Source of the DNA: Candidatus Gemmiger excrementavium
Lineage (GTDB): Bacteria; Bacillota; Clostridia; Oscillospirales; Ruminococcaceae
Length of the DNA: 33,573 nt
Direction of reading: 5' to 3'
NCBI GenBank assembly: GCA_019116485.1
Contig: DXBO01000076.1
Coordinates: 1 to 33,573 of the forward strand
Both the position numbers and the translations under genes were made by a program. Below are positions 14,027 through 22,314 of the stretch, one piece after another. The notes beneath the pieces were generated by a model. It was given only the letters and a program-made list of their open reading frames with translations, did not search any database and was not told the origin of the DNA. Positions within the stretch are counted from its first letter, which is position 1, and each line of letters opens with the position of its first letter.

Positions 14027-16306
14027 ATGCTGTTTCATTGTTATAAAGGTTTTTCCCGCGGGGCTGCCCGCACGCTGCACACAGCGGTCCTGCTGGCTGG
14101 CCGGCAGGGCTGCACCGCCGCCGATACCGGCCATCTGCTGCTGGCCATGCTGCAGACCGCCCAGGGCCCGGCGGCGGATTTTCTGCGCCGTAAACGGGTG
14201 ACCGAAACGGCGCTGGATTCCTGCGCTCGTACCCGCAGCTGCAGCGGCCAGCCCCACAGCCTGCACAAAAACGATCTGGCGCCGGAAATGCGCAAAACCA
14301 TGGAATTTGCCGTGTTGGGGGCCCACGCAGCCAGCGTGGCCCGGGCGGAAAACGAACACCTGCTCTGTGCCATGCTGGAAGATTCCGCCTGCACCGCCAG
14401 CATCTGGCTGGCCTCGTTGGGGATCGAGGTGCCCCAGGCCGCCCGGGAATGCCGCCAGCTTTCCGGGCAGCTGGTGCTGCCGGCCCAGCCCCGCATGGCG
14501 GCGGCCCGGGGCGGAAAACCCAGCGAAAAGTATGGCCGTGACCTGACCCGCCTGGCTCAGGAGGGGCGCCTGGACCCGGTGCTGTGCCGGGACGCCGAAC
14601 TGGAACGCATGATCGAAATTCTGTGCCGCCGCCAGAAAAACAATCCCTGCCTGTTGGGGGAACCCGGCGTGGGAAAAAGCGCTCTGGCTGAAGCACTGGC
14701 CCAACGTATCGCCTCGGGCCAGGTCACGCCATCGCTGCGCAACAAACGGGTGTTGGCGCTGGATATGGCATCTATGGTGGCAGGCACCAAATACCGTGGC
14801 GATTTTGAGGAGCGATTCAAAAATCTGCTGGAGGAATTGTACCGCGACAATACCACCATCCTGTTCATTGATGAAATCCATGTGATCGCGGGGGCCGGCG
14901 CGGCAGAAGGGGCCATCGACGCCGCCAACATCCTCAAACCGCTGCTGGCCCGGGGCGAGATTCAGCTCATCGGCGCTACTACGGTGGAAGAATACCGCAA
15001 GACCATCCAAAAAGATTCAGCGCTGGAACGCCGTTTCGGTAAAGTCCTGGTGGAAGAACCTGCCCCTGCCGACGCGGAGGCCATTCTGCGGGGGCTTATG
15101 CCCCGGTATGAGCGCTATCACGGCGTTACCATTCCGCAAGAGGCCATCCACGCGGCAGTGGAGCTGAGTGTGCGTTATCTGCCGGGGCGTTTTTTGCCGG
15201 ATAAAGCCATTGACCTGCTGGACGAAGCAGCGGCCTCGCTTCGTATTGCCAGCGATGACTCCAACGGCGGAAAAAAAGTGCTGGCCCCTGCCGATATTGC
15301 CCGGGTGGTCAGCAAGGCCAGCGGCGTACCGGTGGAGCGGGTGGGAGAGGCTGAAAGGGAGCGGTTGGCCCATCTGGAGGACCGCCTGGCGGCGGAAGTG
15401 GTTGGCCAGCCCCGGGCGGTGGCCGCGGTGGCAGCCGCCATCCGCCGCAGCCGCACCGGCCTGCGGGAGAGCGGACGCCCCATCGGCGCCATGCTGTTTC
15501 TGGGGCCCACCGGTGTGGGTAAGACCCAGTTGGCCCGCACGCTGGCCAAGTGCTGGTTCGGCAGCGAAAAAGCCCTGCTGCGCTTTGACATGTCGGAGTA
15601 TATGGAGCGCCATACAGTGGCCCGGCTGCTGGGGGCGCCCCCGGGCTATGTGGGCCACGACGAGGGCGGCCAGCTGACCGAAGCAGTGCGCCGCCGACCC
15701 TACAGCGTGGTGTTGTTTGATGAGATCGAGAAAGCCCACGGTGACATTCAGAACCTGCTGCTCCAAATTCTGGAGGATGGCAGCCTCACCGACGCCCAGG
15801 GCAGAAAAGCGGATTTTTCCAACACCATCATTCTGCTTACCTCCAATCTGGGGGCGCGCTGCCTCAGCGGGCAGACAGCTCCCATGGGGTTTGGTGCGGC
15901 GGGGGCCGAGACCGAGCGCCGGGGCAAGCAGGCAATCCAGGAGGCGCGGGATTATTTTCGCCCCGAACTTATGGGCCGCCTGGATGAGACAGTACTCTTT
16001 GAACCCCTGGGCCCGGCCCAGCTGGCCGCTATTGCGGACCGGCTGCTTGGGGAACTGGAGGAACGAGCCGCCCGGCAGGGGTATACGCTGCAGCACACCC
16101 AGGCGGCGGCCCGCCGCCTGGCTGGGGACAAAGTGCCGCCCTACGGCGCCCGGGAACTGCGGCGCACGGTAAGCCGGGCGGTGGAACAGGCACTGGCAGA
16201 CCGTATCGCCGCGGGCACGGCACGGGCCGGAGCGGTGTATGTCGCCGATGCTGCGCCGGACGGCGGCATTGTATTGCGGGAAAACGACCTGGCCGCCTGT
16301 GTATAA
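14027..16306 (+). CDS. Clp-family AAA+ unfoldase (ClpA/ClpC-like) lacking the middle domain
   Basis: A 759-residue double-AAA+ unfoldase expected to feed ClpP. The N domain has two Clp repeats (~8-45 and ~88-122). D1 has Walker A GEPGVGKS (211-218), pore loop KYRG (255-258), Walker B ILFIDEIH (278-285) and ALERRF. D2 has Walker A GPTGVGKT (493-500), pore loop GYVG (540-543) and Walker B VVLFDEIE (561-568). MGF at 620-622 occupies the ClpP-docking loop position. Between D1 and D2 only about a dozen residues (~408-419) replace the coiled-coil M domain/UVR motif of ClpC and ClpB, so it resembles ClpA in architecture. Upstream a TATACT at 13991-13996 may be its -10, with no good -35; no CtsR box was seen. 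GGGGAGG precedes the ATG. Confidence 0.93.
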   Translation: MLFHCYKGFSRGAARTLHTAVLLAGRQGCTAADTGHLLLAMLQTAQGPAADFLRRKRVTETALDSCARTRSCSGQPHSLHKNDLAPEMRKTMEFAVLGAHAASVARAENEHLLCAMLEDSACTASIWLASLGIEVPQAARECRQLSGQLVLPAQPRMAAARGGKPSEKYGRDLTRLAQEGRLDPVLCRDAELERMIEILCRRQKNNPCLLGEPGVGKSALAEALAQRIASGQVTPSLRNKRVLALDMASMVAGTKYRGDFEERFKNLLEELYRDNTTILFIDEIHVIAGAGAAEGAIDAANILKPLLARGEIQLIGATTVEEYRKTIQKDSALERRFGKVLVEEPAPADAEAILRGLMPRYERYHGVTIPQEAIHAAVELSVRYLPGRFLPDKAIDLLDEAAASLRIASDDSNGGKKVLAPADIARVVSKASGVPVERVGEAERERLAHLEDRLAAEVVGQPRAVAAVAAAIRRSRTGLRESGRPIGAMLFLGPTGVGKTQLARTLAKCWFGSEKALLRFDMSEYMERHTVARLLGAPPGYVGHDEGGQLTEAVRRRPYSVVLFDEIEKAHGDIQNLLLQILEDGSLTDAQGRKADFSNTIILLTSNLGARCLSGQTAPMGFGAAGAETERRGKQAIQEARDYFRPELMGRLDETVLFEPLGPAQLAAIADRLLGELEERAARQGYTLQHTQAAARRLAGDKVPPYGARELRRTVSRAVEQALADRIAAGTARAGAVYVADAAPDGGIVLRENDLAACV

Positions 16307-16312
16307 GCGCGG

Positions 16313-16347
16313 CAAACGGCGCCCCCCGACCAGGGGGGCGCCGTTTG
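16313..16347. terminator. Strong hairpin between convergent clp-like gene and hydrogenase operon
   Basis: A perfect 15-bp GC-rich stem (16313-16327 with 16333-16347) with loop GACCA. It begins 7 nt after the Clp stop and ends 11 nt before the hydrogenase stop, so it probably serves both convergent transcripts. T tracts are weak on both sides. Confidence 0.75.
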
Positions 16348-16357
16348 GTGTGTAAGT

Positions 16358-18112
16358 TTATTCGCTGCGGGGCATCTGCCAGCCGTGGTGGTCGGTGTGC
16401 AGCCAGGCTTCCGCCTCCTCGCTGCCCGGTGCGCCCAGGGCGTCCCGGTACAGCGTCTGCACCTCGGGGTTCTCGTGGCTGAAGCGCAGCATGCTGCACT
16501 TGTCCAGGGCATACAACCGCTGGCCGCGTACAGCGGCCCGTTCCTCGTCATCCCGGTTCTGGGGCTGGCCGCCGCCGCCCGCGCAGCCGCCGGGACAGGC
16601 CATCACTTCCACAAAATCGTAATGGGCCCGGCCTGCGGCAATGGCGTCCAGCAGGCGGCGGGTGTTGCCCAGCCCGCTGACCACAGCGGTACGTACCGTG
16701 GCACCGCCCAGGTCAAAGTTGGCCTCGGTCCATCCCTGGGCACCGGTGGCGTCGCCGCGCACGGCGGTAAACGCTTCGGCTGGGGGATTTTTGCCGTTGA
16801 CCAGGTAGTAGGCGGTACGCAGGGCGGCTTCCATTACGCCGCCGGTAGCGCCGAAGATGACCCCCGCGCCGGTGTAAGTGCCCAGAGGGGAGTCAAAGGC
16901 TTCCTCAGGCAGGGTCTCGGGGTGCAGCCGCTCGGCGCGGATCATCCGCACCAGTTCCCGGGTGGTCAGCACCAGGTCCACATCTTTGCCTGCCTCGGTG
17001 TGCATGGTGGGCAGGTCGCATTCCTGCTTTTTGGCAATGCAGGGCATGATGGACACACAGTACAGCTTTTCCGGGGCAACACCCAGCTTTTGGGCAAAGT
17101 AGTTTTTCGTCACCGCGCCGAACATCTGCTGGGGGCTCTTGGCAGTGGAAAGCCTGTCGGTCCACTGAGGGTAGTGGCTCTTGAGATAGCGCACCCAGCC
17201 CGGGCAGCAGCTGGTGAACATGGGCAGGTCTTTGGTTTCCCCGGCCTGATAGCGGCGCAGGAACTCGCTGCCTTCTTCCATGATGGTCAGATCGGCGCTG
17301 AACGAGGTATCGAACACATAGTCGAAGCCCAGCCGCCGCAGTGCTGCCGCCATGCGGTGTACGGTGGCCTGCTCGGGGGTAAGGCCCAGGGTTTCCCCCC
17401 AGGCAGTGCGCACAGCCGGGGCAATCTGCACCACGGTGATTTTGTCGGGGTCGGCAATGGCGTCAAAGGCTTTCTGGGTGTCGTTGCGCTCCCGCAAGGC
17501 ACCGGTGGGGCAGTGGGTGATGCACTGGCCGCACAGGGCACAGTCGCTCTCCTTGATGCGTCGGTTGCCGCTTACATCAACGCGGGTGCGGCTGCCTGTA
17601 CCGGACAGGTCCCACACATGGACGCCCTGCATCTTGTCACAAACCTGGATGCAGCGCATGCACTTGATGCATTTGTTGGTGTCCCGGTAGAGGGGAAAGT
17701 CCCGGGGCCACAGGGCCCGCACGCCGGTGACCAGGTCGGCAGGGTAGGGATTCTCCAGGATGCCCAAATCGTTGGCCACGTTCTGCAAATGGCAGTTGCC
17801 GCTGCGCAGGCAGGTGGCGCAGTGGCAGTCGTGCTGGCTCAGAATCAGTTCCACATTGATGCGGCGGGTACGACGCACCCGGTCAGTGTTGGTGCGAATG
17901 GTCATCCCTTCAAACACCGGGTTGTTGCAGCTGGGCACCAGGTTGCGCTCGCTTTCGATCTCCACACAGCAGACCCGGCAGGCGCCGATCTCGTTGAGTT
18001 CTTTCAGGTAGCACAGGTGGGGGATGTCCACCCCGGCGGCTTTGGCGGCGTTCAGGATGGTGGTGCCCTCCGGCACCTGTACGGCAATGCCGTTGACCGT
18101 TACGTTTACCAT
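16358..18112 (-). CDS. hydA: [FeFe] hydrogenase, CpI-like multi-cluster catalytic subunit
   Basis: A 584-residue cytoplasmic hydrogenase that interconverts protons plus electrons and H2. From the N terminus: a [2Fe-2S] ferredoxin-like domain (C34, C45, C48, C62), a His-Cys3 [4Fe-4S] site (H94, C98, C101, C107), two [4Fe-4S] clusters (C148, C151, C154, C158 and C191, C194, C197, C201) and the H-cluster domain. H-cluster motifs are L1 TSCCPGW (300-306), L2 MPCIAKKQE (356-364) and L3 MACPGGCAGGGGQP, all canonical for group A enzymes. The cysteine ladder matches clostridial CpI almost residue for residue. AAAGGAGGG precedes the ATG. It overlaps the upstream NuoF/GltD fusion gene by 7 nt, so the two are coupled. 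Confidence 0.95.
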   Translation of the reverse strand: MVNVTVNGIAVQVPEGTTILNAAKAAGVDIPHLCYLKELNEIGACRVCCVEIESERNLVPSCNNPVFEGMTIRTNTDRVRRTRRINVELILSQHDCHCATCLRSGNCHLQNVANDLGILENPYPADLVTGVRALWPRDFPLYRDTNKCIKCMRCIQVCDKMQGVHVWDLSGTGSRTRVDVSGNRRIKESDCALCGQCITHCPTGALRERNDTQKAFDAIADPDKITVVQIAPAVRTAWGETLGLTPEQATVHRMAAALRRLGFDYVFDTSFSADLTIMEEGSEFLRRYQAGETKDLPMFTSCCPGWVRYLKSHYPQWTDRLSTAKSPQQMFGAVTKNYFAQKLGVAPEKLYCVSIMPCIAKKQECDLPTMHTEAGKDVDLVLTTRELVRMIRAERLHPETLPEEAFDSPLGTYTGAGVIFGATGGVMEAALRTAYYLVNGKNPPAEAFTAVRGDATGAQGWTEANFDLGGATVRTAVVSGLGNTRRLLDAIAAGRAHYDFVEVMACPGGCAGGGGQPQNRDDEERAAVRGQRLYALDKCSMLRFSHENPEVQTLYRDALGAPGSEEAEAWLHTDHHGWQMPRSE

Positions 18113-19941
18113 TGGGTCGTCCTCCCTCCTTTAAAGATGCCGTAACCGAAGTGGTCGCACCGCAGGCAACGGCTGGCCTCCTGCATGGCTTCCTCCTCGG
18201 TCATGCCGCAGCTGGCCAGTTCAAAATCACAGCGGGCCTCCAGCGGGTTGCGGCTCTTAAGCTGAATACGCCCGCAGGGCGGCGTGTTGGACAACTTGGC
18301 CGGTGGAATTTTGACGGCGGTGCCGATGGTGTGGTCATATCCCAGGAAGCTGTCGATGTTGGCGGCGCTGACCTTGCCGGCTGCCACCGCCCGGATGACG
18401 GTGGCGGGCCCGGTAACGGCGTCGCCGCCGGCAAACACGTTGGGCGTGCCCGGCACATAACCGGACAGGTCGGCCTTGAGGGCACCGCGGCTGGTGCCGA
18501 TGCCGCCCTTTTCAAACTCGTCGGACTCGATGCGCTGCCCGATGGCAATGATGAGGTAATCGCAGGGGATGCGGAACTCTTTCTGCTTGGCATCCCGGGG
18601 GCCGGGGCGTCCGTCGCGGCCATAGCCGCCGATGATCTGGGGACGGGTCCACAGGGCGCAGACTTCGCCGTCCTCGTTGGCTTCAATACGGGCGGGGGCC
18701 TGCAGGGGCAAAATCTGGCAGCCTTCCGCCAGGGCGTCTTCGATTTCCTCGGGCAGGGCGGTCATGTCGTCCACCCGGCGGCGATAGACGCAGGTGACAC
18801 TCTCGGCACCTAAGCGGATGGCCGTGCGGGTGGCGTCCATGCTCACGTTGCCGCCGCCGATGACCACCACGCGCTTGCCGGTAAAGTCCAGGGCGTGGCC
18901 TTCGCCGCAGTTGCGCAAAAATTCCACGGCGGACAGCACATTTTTGCTGTCCTCGCCCTCCAGGCCCAGTTTCTTGTCGGCGTGGGCGCCGATGGCGATG
19001 TACAGCGCATCATATTCCCGCTGCAGGTCGGGCAGCTGTACGTCTTTGCCCACGCAGACGCCGGTGTGGACCTCAATGCCGGTGGCCAGGATGTAGTCCA
19101 GGTCCCGCTGCAGCACATCGGGGGGCAGACGGTAGTCGGGGATGCCGTAGCGCAGCATGCCGCCCAGCTTTTCCCGCTGTTCAAATACCGTAATGTTGTG
19201 GCCCATCAGCCGCAGATAATAGGCGGCAGTCAGGCCGCTGGGGCCGCCGCCGATGATTGCCACCCGCTTGCCGGTAGATTCGGCGGGTTCCGGCGGCAGA
19301 GAAGGCGCAGCGTGGTCTGCGGCATAGCGTTTGAGGCCGCAGATGTTCACGGCGTCATCCACCAGGCGGCGACGGCACTGGCGCTCGCAGGGGTGTTCGC
19401 ATACATAGGCACAGGCATGGGGGAAGGGGTTGTCCTTGCGGATCAGGTCCAGGGCGTCGTTGAACTGTCCTTCCCGTACCAGGGCAATATACCCAGGAAT
19501 GTCCACATGGGCAGGGCACACCGTTACGCAGGGCACCGGCTGTTTCAGGGAGCAGATGCACCGGCCGTAATGGGCGTGTTCCTCATAATCTTCGCGGAAA
19601 CCCCGCACGCCCTGCAGCACCATGGCGGCTGCCTCATAGCCGATGGCGCAGTCGGCGGAATCCACAATGGCAGCGGCGGTCTGTTCGATCAGATCAATGG
19701 TGCCGTCGGGTGCGGTCTGGTCCAATACACTTTCCAGCAGCGTTTCCAGCTGGGAAAGCCCGATGCGGCAGGGAACGCACTTGCCGCAAGTCTGTGCATG
19801 ACACAGGCGCAGAAAGTTCAGGGCCATATCCACCGGGCAGAGGCCCGGCGGGTTGGCGGCGATGCGGTGCCCCATATCGCGGCACAGGTCCTGCACGACC
19901 TGCTGGGCGCGGTCCGGGGTCTCGATAGAGAGTCGTATCAT
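18106..19941 (-). CDS. NuoF-tail/GltD fusion: Fe-S FAD NAD(P)H oxidoreductase, hydrogenase partner
   Basis: A 611-residue electron-transfer flavoprotein. Residues ~35-115 match the C-terminal [4Fe-4S] domain of NuoF/HydB (CGKCVPCR with C52, C55, C58, and C98), without the FMN/NADH-binding part. Residues ~125-600 are GltD/NfnB-like: Fe-S cysteines C138, C142, C177, C181, C185, C189; FAD motif GGGPSG (231-236); and a second dinucleotide fold GGGNVSMDATRTA followed by VYRRR, typical of NADP(H) use. A C-terminal CLRCD pair may bind another cluster or partner. It is the promoter-proximal gene, overlapping hydA. The pair resembles glutamate-synthase-associated group A2 [FeFe] hydrogenases, so it probably links H2 to the NAD(P)H pool. 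Confidence 0.88.
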   Translation of the reverse strand: MIRLSIETPDRAQQVVQDLCRDMGHRIAANPPGLCPVDMALNFLRLCHAQTCGKCVPCRIGLSQLETLLESVLDQTAPDGTIDLIEQTAAAIVDSADCAIGYEAAAMVLQGVRGFREDYEEHAHYGRCICSLKQPVPCVTVCPAHVDIPGYIALVREGQFNDALDLIRKDNPFPHACAYVCEHPCERQCRRRLVDDAVNICGLKRYAADHAAPSLPPEPAESTGKRVAIIGGGPSGLTAAYYLRLMGHNITVFEQREKLGGMLRYGIPDYRLPPDVLQRDLDYILATGIEVHTGVCVGKDVQLPDLQREYDALYIAIGAHADKKLGLEGEDSKNVLSAVEFLRNCGEGHALDFTGKRVVVIGGGNVSMDATRTAIRLGAESVTCVYRRRVDDMTALPEEIEDALAEGCQILPLQAPARIEANEDGEVCALWTRPQIIGGYGRDGRPGPRDAKQKEFRIPCDYLIIAIGQRIESDEFEKGGIGTSRGALKADLSGYVPGTPNVFAGGDAVTGPATVIRAVAAGKVSAANIDSFLGYDHTIGTAVKIPPAKLSNTPPCGRIQLKSRNPLEARCDFELASCGMTEEEAMQEASRCLRCDHFGYGIFKGGRTTQW

Positions 19942-19984
19942 AGATGTTTGGTCCTCCGTTTTGCAGTGGGTTCGGTTGTTCTTT

Positions 19985-20013
19985 ATTATACGATATCAAG
20001 AATGATAAATCAA
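19985..20013 (-). promoter_or_regulatory. Promoter of the hydrogenase operon
   Basis: On the minus strand: TTGATT (20013-20008), a 17-nt spacer and TATAAT (19990-19985), in a locally AT-rich stretch ~45 nt upstream of the first ATG. No Rex-type operator was recognised. Confidence 0.8.
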
Positions 20014-20070
20014 TAATAAATTCAAAAATCGTGGAAGATAACTGTGCAAAATGACGAAATTTTTGCGAAC

Positions 20071-20098
20071 AAAAATGCGCCGGCAAACACCGGCGCAT
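20071..20098 (-). terminator. Terminator of pyrBI
   Basis: ATGCGCCGG (20075-20083) and CCGGCGCAT (20090-20098) form a perfect 9-bp stem with a 6-nt loop. On the minus strand it is followed by TTTT(T)G, 18 nt after the pyrI stop. Confidence 0.88.
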
Positions 20099-20116
20099 AG
20101 ATGTGACACAAATAAG

Positions 20117-20545
20117 TTACGGCTTTACGCGGAATTCCTGCTCGCAGTAGATACAGCGGTATCGACCGCTGGGGGTGAGGGTGAAAATGTGATCGCAGCT
20201 TTCCTCAATGGAAGTGACACAGCGGGGATTGGTGCATTTGATCACGTTGACCAGCCGCTGAGGCTGCTGGGGGCGGATCTTTTTGACAATATGCCCGTTT
20301 TCAATGACGGTAATGGTGATCTTGGGGTCCAGATATCCCAGAATATCAAAATTCAAGCGGCTTACATCGCCTTCGATCTTGATGATGTCCTTTTTGCCGC
20401 TTTTCTGGCTGCGCACGTTCTGCAGCAGCGCTACGCTGGCATCGTGCAGCTTTTCCAGCTCCATCATATGGTACAGGCCCAGGCCGGTACCGGCGGTAAT
20501 GTGGTCAATGACCACGCCGTTGAGAATTTCATCAACCGTTAACAT
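20117..20545 (-). CDS. pyrI: Aspartate carbamoyltransferase regulatory chain
   Basis: A 142-residue PyrI. The N-terminal allosteric nucleotide-binding domain (~1-97) is followed by a zinc domain with C104, C109, C131 and C134, which contacts the catalytic trimer. In the E. coli holoenzyme this subunit confers CTP/UTP inhibition and ATP activation. The ATG at 20545 lies behind GGGGAGG and overlaps the end of pyrB by 14 nt; upstream TTG codons in frame are rejected. Presence of pyrI implies a PyrB6-PyrI6 type enzyme, not the lone catalytic trimer of Bacillus. Confidence 0.96.
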   Translation of the reverse strand: MLTVDEILNGVVIDHITAGTGLGLYHMMELEKLHDASVALLQNVRSQKSGKKDIIKIEGDVSRLNFDILGYLDPKITITVIENGHIVKKIRPQQPQRLVNVIKCTNPRCVTSIEESCDHIFTLTPSGRYRCIYCEQEFRVKP

Positions 20546-21485
20546 CAAAAGCAACCTCCCCGGTTTTGGGGTCCTTGAGACCCAGCAGCGTCATAATCAA
20601 AGCCATGCGCATATACACGCCGTTTTGCGCCTGCTCAAAGTAGGCGGCACGGGGGTCATCGTCTACATCCAGCGTGATCTCATTGACCCGGGGCAGGGGG
20701 TGCAGCACGGCCATTTCGGCGGGGGCCAGGGCCAGCTTGTCTTTGGTGAGTACATAGCTGTTTTTCAGCCGGATGTAGTCTTCTTCGTTAAAGAAACGTT
20801 CCCGCTGGACCCGGGTCATATACAGGATGTCCAGTTCAGGCAGGGCTTCCTCCAGGCTGCGGGTCTCCACATAGTCGATACCGTTGGGGGCCAGCACTTC
20901 GCTGATGATATAGTCCGGCACCCGCAGTTCTTCCGGGGAGATCAGCACAAACCGCATGCCCGGCAGACGGGACAAGCTTTTGATAAGGCTGTGCACCGTG
21001 CGGCCAAATTTCAGGTCGCCGCAAAACCCGATGGTCAGGTTGTCCAGGCGGCCCTTGCGGCGGCGGATGGTCATCATATCCAGCAGGGTCTGGGTGGGGT
21101 GGCTGTGGCCGCCGTCGCCGGCGTTGATCACCGGGATGCGGCTGTAGCGGGCGGCCCGCAGGGGGGCGCCTTCCTTGGGGTGGCGCATGGCGGCGATGTC
21201 GGCATAGCAGCTGATGATGCGGATGGTGTCTGCTACGGTCTCTCCCTTGGAGGCGCTGGACACCCCTGCGTCGGGAAAGCCCAGCACCTGGCCGCCCAGG
21301 TTGAGCATGGCCGCCTCAAAGGAGAGGCGGGTGCGGGTGCTGGGTTCGTAGAACAGGGTGGCCAACCGTTTGCGGAACGCCACGTCCTTGTAGGCGGTAG
21401 GATCGTCGTGAATACGGTCCGCCAGGTCCATCAGGCGCAGGGTTTCTTCCAGCGTAAAATCCGCCGGGTCGATCAAATGTCTCAT
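20532..21485 (-). CDS. pyrB: Aspartate carbamoyltransferase catalytic chain
   Basis: A 317-residue transcarbamylase, catalysing carbamoyl phosphate plus L-aspartate to N-carbamoyl-L-aspartate, the committed step of pyrimidine synthesis. The carbamoyl-phosphate motif [15 protein letters not shown] is at ~46-60. HPTQTLLDM, the HSLIKSLS stretch and HPLPRVNEI in the C-terminal half are the aspartate and hinge motifs. The ATG at 21485 has AAAGGGG at proper spacing; an ATG 6 nt earlier is too close. It is followed by pyrI with a 14-nt overlap. No PyrR-type or UTP attenuator was recognised in the 76 nt upstream. Confidence 0.97.
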   Translation of the reverse strand: MRHLIDPADFTLEETLRLMDLADRIHDDPTAYKDVAFRKRLATLFYEPSTRTRLSFEAAMLNLGGQVLGFPDAGVSSASKGETVADTIRIISCYADIAAMRHPKEGAPLRAARYSRIPVINAGDGGHSHPTQTLLDMMTIRRRKGRLDNLTIGFCGDLKFGRTVHSLIKSLSRLPGMRFVLISPEELRVPDYIISEVLAPNGIDYVETRSLEEALPELDILYMTRVQRERFFNEEDYIRLKNSYVLTKDKLALAPAEMAVLHPLPRVNEITLDVDDDPRAAYFEQAQNGVYMRMALIMTLLGLKDPKTGEVAFDVNG

Positions 21486-21561
21486 ATACATTCCCCTTTG
21501 TTTTCTCTATAAAAACGGAGCACGACAGATCGCCGCACTTCGCCCTACGGCAGTATATCGG

Positions 21562-22314
21562 TTACAGCAGCTTGCGCACAATGGCAAAGTTGAAAAAGTC
21601 GGTATAGCAAGTCTGGCAGCACAGCACCGGCTGGCACAGGCGGGAATAGCAGGTCTCTTCCAGCTGCATCAGGGCCTGGTCGGGGCGCAGTCCCAGCTGA
21701 CGCCGGATGGCCGGGGTGCCGGTCACAGCGTGAAGGTGCGCCAGGGTCTTGGTTACTTCGGTGTGGCAGTGTTCGGCCACAATGTCAAAGATCGGGCGGC
21801 TGAAATCAATGGTGTCCAGCCGCTTGCCGTCGAACAGCGCCAACGGAAGGATATCGGTGGAATAGAGTACCGGCGTGTCGTCGGCCAGCACCCTGCGCCG
21901 CACAAACACCAGGGTGGGGGCAGGGTCGTCAGACAGGCCCAGGCGCCGGGCCAAAGCCGGGGAGGCAGTCTCCCGGGTGACCAGCAGGTTGTCGCTGCGG
22001 GGGTCCCGGCCGGCGTCCCGGATCATACGGTAAAACTCCAGCTTTTGGTCCATGCGGTTTTCCACCTGTACCACGTCCCGGTTCACCAGTGTGCCGATGC
22101 CCCGCACCCGTTCCAGGTAACCTTCCCGTTCCAGGATGCTCAGGGCATCCCGCACTACAGTGCGGCTAACCCCCAGCGCGGCGGACAGTTCCACTTCACT
22201 GGGCAGCTGAGCCGTCCCGGCGTACCGTCCGTTCCGCAATTCGCCCAGCAGGTCTTCGGCGGTGCGCTGGCTGCGCAGGGCACCGCCCAGCGGTGTATCA
22301 GTTGTGTTTTGCAT
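21562..22314 (-). CDS. GntR-family (UTRA/HutC-type) transcription regulator with Cys cluster
   Basis: A 250-residue regulator. The winged helix is at ~18-78 (LPSEVELSAALGVSRTVVRDALSILEREGYLERVRGIGTLV is typical GntR). A UTRA effector domain follows at ~95-245 (LVFVRRRVLADDTPVLYSTDILP). Near the C terminus, C222, C227, C232, C233 and C236 cluster where UTRA proteins normally have Tyr/Ser residues, with C183 elsewhere. This may make it responsive to thiols or metal, which is inference. The ATG at 22314 overlaps the nth stop by 17 nt, with AAAGGAAAC upstream. It is transcribed with nth and lies 76 nt before pyrB. The effector and targets are unknown. Confidence 0.85.
   Translation of the reverse strand: MQNTTDTPLGGALRSQRTAEDLLGELRNGRYAGTAQLPSEVELSAALGVSRTVVRDALSILEREGYLERVRGIGTLVNRDVVQVENRMDQKLEFYRMIRDAGRDPRSDNLLVTRETASPALARRLGLSDDPAPTLVFVRRRVLADDTPVLYSTDILPLALFDGKRLDTIDFSRPIFDIVAEHCHTEVTKTLAHLHAVTGTPAIRRQLGLRPDQALMQLEETCYSRLCQPVLCCQTCYTDFFNFAIVRKLL

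Noticed and set aside
16385-18145. 586-codon plus-strand frame over the hydrogenase gene
   Set aside because: The minus-strand frame carries all hydrogenase cluster motifs; the plus frame has none of any family.
19942-20116. Rex (NADH-sensing) operator in the hydrogenase promoter
   Set aside because: No TTGTTAA-N4-TTAACAA-like palindrome is visible; the region is simply AT-rich.
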